NCBI GenBank assembly: GCA_051201585.1
Contig: CP179198.1
Coordinates: 62,001 to 126,000, forward strand
Direction: 5' to 3'
DNA: 64,000 nucleotides
DNA from: UBA868 sp016776875
GTDB lineage: Bacteria > Pseudomonadota > Gammaproteobacteria > Arenicellales > UBA868
Under the pieces are notes generated by a model that made no database searches, was not told the DNA's origin, and saw only the letters and a list, made by a program, of their open reading frames with translations. The translations under genes were made by a program, and so were the position numbers. Numbering within the stretch: the first letter of the stretch is position 1; each line of letters begins with the position of its first letter. Shown piece by piece: positions 1-7,247 of this stretch.

Positions 1-1131
1 TCCGCCCGGCGCGCCCATGTAGCTCTCAACACAAATCACCATGTTCTCTTCAAGCATCCCATCGTATGGGTTGGGCCCTCTAAAACGAGGTTTGATTTGA
101 GGATACTCATCTGACATCCCCACCCCATGGATCACGCAAGGATAGGCGTTTTGATGAAATTGCTCATCGGGTAAATACGCCTGTGCTTGGAAATCGCTGA
201 GTGAAATTCCAGGCCGGATGAGATCAAGGTTGTAGTTAACTTCTTCCCAAGCCAGCCGATACAATTTTTTTTGACGTCGTGTGGGCTTTTCTGGCCCACA
301 ATGGAACGTTCGCGAGATGTCCGCGAAATATCCTTGAGGGCCGACCATGTCGGTATCAAGTCCCACGAGGTCTCCTGATTCTACTTTGCGTGGCGAGGCT
401 TCCTGAAGCCAGGGGTTGATTCGCGGACCCGAAGCCAGCATTCGTCCCTCGTGCCAGTCGCCATTATTTGCAATATTGGTGTAATTCAGCAGACCCCAAA
501 GTTGGAGTTCACTGATACCCGGTTGAAGGTTAGCTTTTATTTGTGCGATGCCATGTTCAGCCACAGCAATCGCCCAACGAATGCAATTAATCTCATCTGG
601 GGATTTAATTGACCGGGCTTTTTCGCTGAGCTTGACACCGTCAATTACCTCGAGACCGCGTGCCTCTAAAGCTTGAGTGATGCTGGGGTTTACATATTCA
701 ATAGCGATCCTTTGATGTTGACTTCCAATTTCGGTGAGGTAATCGACGACGTCCTGTGCGAACCGATTTGCATAATCACTGAGTGCATCACCTCCATCAA
801 AAAAAGAAATTGGGCGGCCAGGACGGGACTGATCTGCCCAAGATGATCCACTCACTGCACCATGAATTACAGTGGGACCTTCTTCAGATATGAAGACATA
901 TGCTTGCGGCATATGCGATTGAAAAATAGGATAGTCGCGATAGTTAACAGCATATCGCAGGCTGATCGGATTAATCAGTACACACAATGCTGCGTCATGA
1001 TTTATGAGTTCATTCCGAAGTCTTGATAGCCGCCATTCATGCAGACGTTTATCCTCGATTGCGTCAATTGAGGAGGGAGAAAGTTCGCTCCAATTATCGC
1101 GAAGAATCAGCGCATCCGGATTGCCTGCCAT
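1..1131 (-). CDS. M24-fold protein, DddP-like (candidate DMSP lyase), 3' end beyond window
   Basis: The frame stays open for 377 codons from an ATG at 1129-1131 to the window edge, so the C-terminus is missing. The fold is pita-bread M24 (creatinase/aminopeptidase P). It carries GLDTDMVG with D259 and D261, then D271 in ADISRTF, Y330, H335 and D341 in HGVGMSDE, and E369. As I recall them, the metal and catalytic residues of Ruegeria DddP are D295, D297, D307, Y366, H371, D377 and E406. The spacings match exactly up to D377 and differ by one at E406. The stretch MLASGPRINPWLQE also resembles DddP. DddP cleaves DMSP to DMS and acrylate. The last metal glutamate would lie outside the window. The gene starts 25 bp after the MDR gene and is the last visible gene of the leftward operon. 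An Xaa-Pro dipeptidase or creatinase-like hydrolase is the alternative. The M24 fold is certain; the DddP activity is inferred. Confidence 0.72.
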   Translation of the reverse strand, partial: MAGNPDALILRDNWSELSPSSIDAIEDKRLHEWRLSRLRNELINHDAALCVLINPISLRYAVNYRDYPIFQSHMPQAYVFISEEGPTVIHGAVSGSSWADQSRPGRPISFFDGGDALSDYANRFAQDVVDYLTEIGSQHQRIAIEYVNPSITQALEARGLEVIDGVKLSEKARSIKSPDEINCIRWAIAVAEHGIAQIKANLQPGISELQLWGLLNYTNIANNGDWHEGRMLASGPRINPWLQEASPRKVESGDLVGLDTDMVGPQGYFADISRTFHCGPEKPTRRQKKLYRLAWEEVNYNLDLIRPGISLSDFQAQAYLPDEQFHQNAYPCVIHGVGMSDEYPQIKPRFRGPNPYDGMLEENMVICVESYMGAPGG

Positions 1132-1156
1132 GGGTATTTGCGGTTTTAATAATTCG

Positions 1157-2263
1157 CTAAACGAAGGGCTCAACCACGATGTTGCCGACATGGCGTTTGT
1201 CGATAAAGGCTTGCTGGGCAGTATGTAGTTCTTCTAGAGGATAGGTGGCCGCAAGAAGCGGTTGGATTTCATCTCGCTCGATATATCCGATTAGGTCCTG
1301 GAACACGCCGGGCGGTGGGACCGTCGCACCGGTGAATGTCAGATCACGAAGATAAAAAGTACGCAGATCAAATTCGACAATGGGGCCGCCAATGGCGCCA
1401 GCACAGGTATAACGGCCGCCCCGGGTGAGCGCGTTGATCAACTGCGGCCAAAGTACGCCGCCGACAACATCGGCCACCACATCGACCGAATCCTTGCCAA
1501 TTGCATCATAGAGTGCTGATCCAAGATTTGCACTGGCACGGTCGATCACGGCCAAAGGCCCGACAGCTTTAACAGCATCCGCCTTGCCGGCGCCGCATAG
1601 GGCGACGCACTTCGCGCCACGTCGATTGGCGAGCTGGATCAGCGCAGAGCCCACACCCCCGGACGCGCCGGTGATCAATACGGTATCTTCGTCGGTGACG
1701 GCAGCCCGGTTCAACATGTTCTCGGCGGTGACATAAGAGCAAGCAAAGGTCGCCAGTTCGGCATCCGACATCGTCGTATCGACCGGATGAACCTGCTGAT
1801 GGGAAACTTTGGTGTACTGGGCGTAGCCGCCATCGCACTCACTGCCAAAATAACCGGCTTTCTCACGGTTCAGCGGATCATTCCAGTCGCGAAGCCAGCC
1901 ATCGATAATGACACGTCGTCCAATTAGAGAGTGTGTTACGCCATCACCCACACGGATCACCGTCCCCACGGCATCGGCTCCCTGAATGCGCGGGAATGAA
2001 ACTGAGGCGCCACCCCAGGTTCCGTCCTCGCCTTCGGCCCCGACGAGCGCATCACCAGTGGTGGCGTCACTATTGCCCTTGGAATACCAGGCGCTGCGCG
2101 TATTGACGTCGGTGTTATTGAGGCCGCATGCCGCAACCCGAATCAGCACTTCATCTGACTCTGGCACAGGAACCGGCCAGTCGCGATGAAACTTGAGTTT
2201 GTCGAATCCGCCATGGCCGGTTAGAACCACGGCATGCATTGTTTTTGGGATGTTGTCTGTCAT
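1157..2263 (-). CDS. Zinc-independent MDR oxidoreductase (quinone oxidoreductase/alcohol dehydrogenase-like)
   Basis: A 368-residue medium-chain dehydrogenase/reductase. The N-terminal GroES-like domain has ACGLNNTDVNTR where zinc alcohol dehydrogenases have a catalytic cysteine, so it looks like the zinc-free NADPH:quinone oxidoreductase branch. The nucleotide-binding motif GASGGVGSALIQLANRRGA lies near residue 200. An insertion with acidic and glycine residues (about 68-85) is longer than in typical quinone oxidoreductases. The gene sits between the enolase-superfamily gene and the DddP-like gene in a leftward operon. It could reduce an unsaturated or carbonyl intermediate of the pathway. 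It does not look like AcuI, the acrylyl-CoA reductase often linked to DMSP lyases. The substrate is unknown. Confidence 0.8.
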   Translation of the reverse strand: MTDNIPKTMHAVVLTGHGGFDKLKFHRDWPVPVPESDEVLIRVAACGLNNTDVNTRSAWYSKGNSDATTGDALVGAEGEDGTWGGASVSFPRIQGADAVGTVIRVGDGVTHSLIGRRVIIDGWLRDWNDPLNREKAGYFGSECDGGYAQYTKVSHQQVHPVDTTMSDAELATFACSYVTAENMLNRAAVTDEDTVLITGASGGVGSALIQLANRRGAKCVALCGAGKADAVKAVGPLAVIDRASANLGSALYDAIGKDSVDVVADVVGGVLWPQLINALTRGGRYTCAGAIGGPIVEFDLRTFYLRDLTFTGATVPPPGVFQDLIGYIERDEIQPLLAATYPLEELHTAQQAFIDKRHVGNIVVEPFV

Positions 2264-2326
2264 TTTTAATACCGCTCTAAGTCTTAATCATCAAATATTT
2301 TATGAACGTGCTCGTGGTTCGCCAGA

Positions 2327-3439
2327 TTACCCGCCGTATACGGCTACCGGATCTCCCAGCAGTTTTTCATCCGGCGCGAATCCCAGACCCGGCTGGTCCG
2401 GAACAAAGAGATCACCATTTTCACTACGCGGACCCCGTTCAGGGGCAACATCTATCGTCAGCATATCCTGACAAGCCCAACAGCCTAGCCGGAACTCCTC
2501 AGGCGTGCTTTGTGCCAATGCCGCCGCCTCGGCATCCGCCATGGCCGAGCCCCCGGTCGCCATGACATAGATCTGAATGCCATGAGCGATGGCAAGATCG
2601 CGGATACGTCTCGCCTTGGTCAGCCCTCCAACCCGGTTGATCTTGATATTGGCAACTTCGGCAATACCTTCCCGAGCAATAGTCGCCATGTCATTGATGC
2701 TCACCAGTGTTTCATCAACTGATATCGGTGAGCGCGTCACGCTGCGCAGTGCCTTGATATCGTCGGTCGTTTCGCAAGGCTGTTCAAACGTCACGCCAAG
2801 ATCGGCCACGGCGTTCATGACCATTGCGGCCTCACGGCGGGTCCAGGCACGGTTGACGTCATACAGGATTCGTTCGTCTTCCAGTCGGCGCTCTTCGATG
2901 TAGCGGATACGCTGAATATCAAGATCGGTATTGCTCCCCCCAACCTTGACCGAATGCCCGCGGTAGCCGCGCTCACGGTACTTTTTGATGAGCGTGATCA
3001 TCGACTCCGGGGAACCGCTAGATATCGACGACATCACACGAGTAGGGGTCCCAAAGCATCCGCCCAGAAGATTCGGCAACGACTGTCCCGTGACCTGGCC
3101 CGCGATATCAAGACAAGCCATATCAATCGGGGACTTAACGTAAGGGTGACCAGGTAAAGTCTTGTCCATCAGGTATTCGATGCGGCCGGCCTGCCTTGGA
3201 TCAGCTCCGATCAGAACCGGTGCCAGGGTTTCGATGCCGGCCCGTATTCCCGGGCCATGTGCCGGCACGTAGGTGTGTCCCCACGGCGTACCTTCACCCC
3301 AACCCGTGATGCCATCGTCGGTGTCGATCCTGACGAAAGTGGCATCAAGCACTTCGAACTTGAGTCGGCCGCCCGATAGCCAGTAAGGGTCAGTGAGCGG
3401 CAGGTCCTTGTGATAAGCAGATATCCTCGTAATTTTCAT
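2327..3439 (-). CDS. Mandelate racemase/muconate lactonizing enzyme family protein, betaine-epimerase-like
   Basis: An enolase-superfamily enzyme of 370 residues from the ATG at 3437-3439. A GTG at 3460 would add seven residues but overlaps the upstream gene; the ATG has GGTGAAG about ten bases upstream and follows the sulfotransferase stop by 10 nt. Metal ligands are D194 (in DVNRAW), E219 (in FEQPCE) and D242 (in SVDETL). Candidate acid/base lysines are K165 (in SVKVGG) and K266 (in NIKINRVGG), and W321 lies near the C-terminus. These positions are close to those I recall for 4-hydroxyproline betaine 2-epimerase HpbD (K163, K265, W320). Together with the Rieske and DMGDH-like genes this suggests racemisation or epimerisation of a betaine or N-methylated amino acid. 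A dehydratase such as cis-3-hydroxyproline dehydratase is the alternative. Family certain, substrate inferred. Confidence 0.85.
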   Translation of the reverse strand: MKITRISAYHKDLPLTDPYWLSGGRLKFEVLDATFVRIDTDDGITGWGEGTPWGHTYVPAHGPGIRAGIETLAPVLIGADPRQAGRIEYLMDKTLPGHPYVKSPIDMACLDIAGQVTGQSLPNLLGGCFGTPTRVMSSISSGSPESMITLIKKYRERGYRGHSVKVGGSNTDLDIQRIRYIEERRLEDERILYDVNRAWTRREAAMVMNAVADLGVTFEQPCETTDDIKALRSVTRSPISVDETLVSINDMATIAREGIAEVANIKINRVGGLTKARRIRDLAIAHGIQIYVMATGGSAMADAEAAALAQSTPEEFRLGCWACQDMLTIDVAPERGPRSENGDLFVPDQPGLGFAPDEKLLGDPVAVYGG

Positions 3440-3449
3440 TTGCAGATCT

Positions 3450-4214
3450 TCACCGCGCACTTAAGGGGGCGGTGGCCGGCTGAAGCCGATGCGCATAAAG
3501 ATGTTGGTAATGCGGTAGCATTCTTCGATGAACTTGGCGAACACGTTTAGGCGCTTGGTTAAGGTCGATATACGCGCGTGGTTGTCGAGCTAAACCGGTA
3601 GATTGAGCAAGGCTTGTATGGAACGAACCTCCATCCCACCAACTGTAGTTCGACGGCACACCTCCGATCTCCCATGTAAGTGCGTTTTCTATAAAAGGAA
3701 TACCCACCGCATTGCAGAATGCTTCTGTTATCCCATGCGGATCTTCAAGAAGATCGTCGCTATCAATGACAGGAGGTGGCTGCTTGTTGATTGCGGTGAG
3801 GAGGTCAAAAAGTGCTCTTTGTTCAGGAAAACCAACTTCAAGTTCGTCGAAGTCAGGCCACTTGCTATAAATCGATGTAATTGTCTTTGCTGGGTCTCTT
3901 ATTAAGAAGGCATGGTTAAAGCAGGAGAGAAACTCAGGGTTCCAAAAATGATTAATGTAGTGTGGAAAGTCTTTAATGAACACCGGTTCATTTTTTGCTT
4001 GTGTGGAAAGCGCTTCCCAAACGGTTTTTATAGTTAAGCCCGACGTGGTTTTTTCACCATTTTTATATCGTGGCCAAAGAGGATTTTCCCCCTGATACCA
4101 AGCTTCGCCGAACGGTTCATGTAAACATTTGAAGTCACCTCTTTGGCGCATCATCCACTCAAACGCTGTAGAGGTCGATCTCGGAATTGCCCAGAGTGCC
4201 AAAATTTTGTGCAT
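3450..4214 (-). CDS. Sulfotransferase-fold family protein
   Basis: 254 residues. The N-terminus, ILALWAIPRSTSTAFEWMM, carries a P-loop-like 5'-phosphosulfate-binding motif (PRSTSTAF). Near residue 105 is FLIRDPAKTITSIYSKW, matching the 3'-phosphate-binding motif of PAPS-dependent sulfotransferases (R-D-P then S). The gene starts 2 bp after the maleate-isomerase-like gene ends, and its stop is 10 bp before the enolase-superfamily start, so all three are probably translated from one message. Proteins of this type are common in bacteria and few have known acceptors. Its place in a catabolic operon is unexpected because sulfotransferases are usually biosynthetic. The acceptor, or even true sulfotransfer, cannot be read from the sequence. 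Confidence 0.75.
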   Translation of the reverse strand: MHKILALWAIPRSTSTAFEWMMRQRGDFKCLHEPFGEAWYQGENPLWPRYKNGEKTTSGLTIKTVWEALSTQAKNEPVFIKDFPHYINHFWNPEFLSCFNHAFLIRDPAKTITSIYSKWPDFDELEVGFPEQRALFDLLTAINKQPPPVIDSDDLLEDPHGITEAFCNAVGIPFIENALTWEIGGVPSNYSWWDGGSFHTSLAQSTGLARQPRAYIDLNQAPKRVRQVHRRMLPHYQHLYAHRLQPATAPLSAR

Positions 4215-4216
4215 GA

Positions 4217-5050
4217 TTAGGCTCCTGTTAATGAAGAAAGCAGACGACCCTGGGGTGTAATTGGCCCCAGTCCGAGTGTCTTGAAAATTCGCCAGTAAAG
4301 CGCGGTATCATGTCCGATTACAGGCTTGTTTAACCGTGCCTCGAGATCACGCGTCAGGTGCAGTGGACGTTGTGGTAGACCATCGGCGCGACGGAAGTTA
4401 CACATGCCATTGATTAAATAGGCGTCGGCCGTAGGCGCTTTTTCAGCCACGAGATCAAAACTCTTGGCGGCCAAATCGCCATCAAAAATCCATCGGAGTG
4501 CGTTCACATCTTCTTGCGTCTTAAACCAGCCCTGATCAACAAAATTTCCTGCCCAAAGCACATCAAACCCGGCTTCTTTCAAAAACCCAACTGTGCCTTG
4601 CCACCAGTCTGGCCAGTGATAGGCGCCATTGAGCGCGACCTTCTCGATATTCATCTCACGTAGTGCCTCGACCATCGCATAGCCTGCCATGTGAAAGGCT
4701 ATGCCATATTTGTCCGATAGGGCATCACAATGCTGACGGATACCCTCCACACCCAGACCGCTTGCGTGTACCCAGTTCGAACCAACCTGTGCTGCTATAT
4801 CTGCACCGTTGCGCGCCATGCAATGCACGAAGTTATCCATCATGCTGAAATTCTGTTTCCGTTGGTCTAGGCTATGCGTATAGTCCGGCACATGCAGCAT
4901 CCAGCCATGCGCCCCTACGGAGTCGGGGGCCATACGCAGGAAATCACTTGGCGCCGCGTCATAGTCGAACGGTGGGCAGGTGAACCCGACCTGATAAGGG
5001 AACAATTTCTGTTCCGTCGTCCAATTCTTCGGCATTAACATGCTAAACAT
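4217..5050 (-). CDS. Maleate isomerase/arylmalonate decarboxylase-like protein (Asp/Glu racemase superfamily)
   Basis: 277 residues resembling the maleate cis-trans isomerase branch of the Asp/Glu racemase superfamily. FTCPPFDYD lies near the N-terminus. AQVGSNWVHASGLG occupies the position of the first catalytic loop, and AYLINGMCNFR holds the only cysteine at a catalytic position. Racemases and maleate isomerases normally use two cysteines; here the first is replaced by Gly/Ser, as in arylmalonate decarboxylase. It may therefore be a decarboxylase or one-base enzyme. ATGs at 5050, 5041 and 5035 are all possible starts. The gene follows the Rieske gene by 107 bp and precedes the sulfotransferase gene by 2 bp. 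Substrate unknown. Confidence 0.7.
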   Translation of the reverse strand: MFSMLMPKNWTTEQKLFPYQVGFTCPPFDYDAAPSDFLRMAPDSVGAHGWMLHVPDYTHSLDQRKQNFSMMDNFVHCMARNGADIAAQVGSNWVHASGLGVEGIRQHCDALSDKYGIAFHMAGYAMVEALREMNIEKVALNGAYHWPDWWQGTVGFLKEAGFDVLWAGNFVDQGWFKTQEDVNALRWIFDGDLAAKSFDLVAEKAPTADAYLINGMCNFRRADGLPQRPLHLTRDLEARLNKPVIGHDTALYWRIFKTLGLGPITPQGRLLSSLTGA

Positions 5051-5157
5051 TTCCCTGGTTGATTTAACAGAGATCGCAATAGTTGCTTTTTAGTGAAAAG
5101 AAGGTCGCACCGTATTTCGATCGCGGTGCTCATGCTTCTCGACTCGTGACCTGATGA

Positions 5158-6270
5158 TCAGGCATTAACCGCCTCACGTATCCATTGCTGCAAAGCCTTG
5201 ATGGAGTGCTCTGAATTGACGCCTCCCTTCGGATCGACCACCAGTGGTCCAGGCTTATAGCCGCGGTTGTTAAATCCGCGCTGCTGGGATTCCACAAGGG
5301 AAATGTCTTCTTCGACGGTAGTCTCCCGATCCTGTACCGCGAGATCGTGAATCACCGCCGAACTGATCCCATCAGCCGTATACCATTCCCGTGCAATAGT
5401 GACGGCGCCCACCGCGGTGGGTTGCCAGTGATAAGTATTGAGGACATTTCCCGGATAAACCTGAAACGAAAAGGTCGGCCACAGATACCAGGATGAATAA
5501 TCACCAGCATGCTTGTTTGAAGAGAGATCTATCGGGTAGGTCATCCTCTCTAGATTTTGGCACTCGGTAGTGTGGCGAAGACAATAGCCCTGCGGCTGGA
5601 TGTCATAGGTGTCCGGCTTGACCACTCCGGTGGAGAAGGTCCGGTGATTGAGTCGGCAGTGATAACACTCTGAATAGTTCTCGACCGATACCTTCCAGTT
5701 GCACTTCTCGTCAACGCGAATGGTCTCAACCAGCGTCAGATCGTCAATCTGCGGAACAAACTCCCGCAGTTCGGCTTCGACACCCGGATACCAGTCCTCC
5801 ATCGAATCCGCATTGTCATCAAGATTGACAAAGATGAAGCCACAGAATTGCTGTGTGCGCACCGCGGTCAGGCAGATATTTTCCCGCACACTTTCCGGTA
5901 CGACTTCGGTATTGGGTCCGCGCAACAGATGGCCGTCAAGACGATAGGTCCAGGCATGATAAGGGCAGACCAGCATTTTCTTGCCTTCACCCTGTCCTGC
6001 GACCAGCTGATGGGCGCGATGCTGGCAAACGTTATAAAAGGTATGAAGCACGTTGTTACCGTCTCGGATACAAAATAGGTTCTGGCCCGCAATATCAAAA
6101 CTGAAGTAGTCCCCGGGCTTTGCCACCTGGGAAACGTGGCCGGCGTACTGCCAGGTACGGGCAAAGAGGTTGCTGCACTCCTTCTGGTAAATGGCCTCGC
6201 TGGTGTAATAGGCGGCGTCCAGGGAGAACGTAACTTCGCTAGAGACGGCTGGGACCTGTTCTCGGCTCAT
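5158..6270 (-). CDS. Rieske non-heme iron oxygenase, alpha subunit (onium demethylase-type)
   Basis: 370 residues. The Rieske [2Fe-2S] ligands are C82 and H84 (CQHRAH) and C102 and H105 (CPYHAW). The catalytic domain has NYSECYHCRLNH with iron ligands H204 and H209 and bridging residue E201. A glutamate here, instead of the aspartate of aromatic dioxygenases, is typical of the group that oxidises quaternary amines: glycine betaine, stachydrine, carnitine and choline monooxygenases. The likely reaction is oxidative N-demethylation or C-N cleavage of a betaine. No reductase partner is visible in the window. The gene begins 6 bp after the regulator gene ends and leads the structural part of the leftward operon. 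Confidence 0.88.
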   Translation of the reverse strand: MSREQVPAVSSEVTFSLDAAYYTSEAIYQKECSNLFARTWQYAGHVSQVAKPGDYFSFDIAGQNLFCIRDGNNVLHTFYNVCQHRAHQLVAGQGEGKKMLVCPYHAWTYRLDGHLLRGPNTEVVPESVRENICLTAVRTQQFCGFIFVNLDDNADSMEDWYPGVEAELREFVPQIDDLTLVETIRVDEKCNWKVSVENYSECYHCRLNHRTFSTGVVKPDTYDIQPQGYCLRHTTECQNLERMTYPIDLSSNKHAGDYSSWYLWPTFSFQVYPGNVLNTYHWQPTAVGAVTIAREWYTADGISSAVIHDLAVQDRETTVEEDISLVESQQRGFNNRGYKPGPLVVDPKGGVNSEHSIKALQQWIREAVNA

Positions 6271-6276
6271 AACAGG

Positions 6277-7179
6277 CTACCCCTCACTGCAGTAGATACC
6301 CATCTCATGGCGTCGCTGGTGAAAACGCTCAATACTGGCGATAACAGAATCATCCGCGTCTGCAATCACAAAAGCCATCAGGGTTTCGAGAAAAGCGGTT
6401 AATGCTACCGAAGAGGTAAAGAACTGGGGCGTCTGTGTCGGCACCACAAAGCGATGTATTGCCTCTGCAAAAATCGGAGAAGCCGGGCTGTCAGAAACGC
6501 TAATCACCCGAACCCCCTGCTCGACTGCTATCTCCACCGCTTCGACTACTTCTCGGCGGTAAGGTTTTAAGGTCATTGCCAACAGAACGTCCTGCTTCCC
6601 TGCACGAGCCAAGCCATCTGCGGGCAGTGACCCTTCCCGCGGGATTGCTTCAACATTATCAACTGCCATGTTGGCAAGGTAAGCAAAATTACGGGCCAGC
6701 GCATTTATCAAACCGACACCCAGAACGAAGGTGGTTCGCGCACCCACGATCTCATCTGCAGCAAGGCGCAATTTATCCGCATCGCTCCCAGAATAAAGCC
6801 CCGATATGTTATCCATTGATGCCCCCGCCATATCCCGATACAAGCCATCGAGCTTGCCTCCTGACGCGAGGGATTGGAGCCATCTCGCCTTGTCCTGAAA
6901 ATTCTCGCGGCCCTCGCGAATCTGCTCACGAAATGGCCTGCGAAAATCTTCAAAACCGGTAAATCCCATGGAGCGGGCCAGTCGCATAACCGTATTCGGT
7001 TTAACCTGCGCCTTTAGGGAAATTTCCCGAACTGAACTCACCCCGATATCAGCTGGGTTCTCAAGTACATAGGTTGCCGCCTTGCGAATCTCAGGCGTAA
7101 AGCTGTCGAGAGACGTGGCCACGGCGCCAAGCACGCTCTCGGTCGCTGATTGTGGAATTGGTACATTTGTACTTTTCAT
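6277..7179 (-). CDS. MurR/RpiR family transcriptional regulator
   Basis: 300 residues. An N-terminal RpiR-type helix-turn-helix includes VREISLKAQVKPNTVMRLAR (about residues 50-69). It is followed by a SIS domain (about 130-280) with TTFVLGVGLINALARNFAY and VISVSDSPASPIFA. SIS domains usually bind sugar phosphates, but RpiR regulators also control betaine and amino-acid catabolism. It is first in the leftward operon, divergent from the DMGDH-like gene. Two copies of the inverted repeat GTACATTTGTAC flank its start codon, one inside codons 3-7 and one 12 bp upstream, which suggests autoregulation and control of both arms. Confidence 0.9.
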   Translation of the reverse strand: MKSTNVPIPQSATESVLGAVATSLDSFTPEIRKAATYVLENPADIGVSSVREISLKAQVKPNTVMRLARSMGFTGFEDFRRPFREQIREGRENFQDKARWLQSLASGGKLDGLYRDMAGASMDNISGLYSGSDADKLRLAADEIVGARTTFVLGVGLINALARNFAYLANMAVDNVEAIPREGSLPADGLARAGKQDVLLAMTLKPYRREVVEAVEIAVEQGVRVISVSDSPASPIFAEAIHRFVVPTQTPQFFTSSVALTAFLETLMAFVIADADDSVIASIERFHQRRHEMGIYCSEG

Positions 7180-7202
7180 TGGAAGTAAATGTACATTTGT
7201 AC
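7161..7202. promoter_or_regulatory. Twin inverted-repeat operators at divergent promoter
   Basis: The 12-mer GTACATTTGTAC (GTACA-TT-TGTAC) occurs at 7161-7172 and 7191-7202. Both copies are identical and 30 bp apart centre to centre, about three helical turns, so two dimers could bind the same face. The first copy lies within the first codons of the regulator gene; the second lies between the two start codons. This is a likely binding site for the adjacent MurR/RpiR regulator. Function is inferred. Confidence 0.65.
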
Positions 7203-7247
7203 TATCATCTCGTCAACGCAAATTAATTGAATTAAAGACACCTTCTT

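Noticed and set aside
1157..2263. AcuI, the acrylyl-CoA reductase partner of DMSP lyases
   Set aside because: It is an MDR protein, but its N-terminus and the insertion at about 68-85 do not resemble AcuI.
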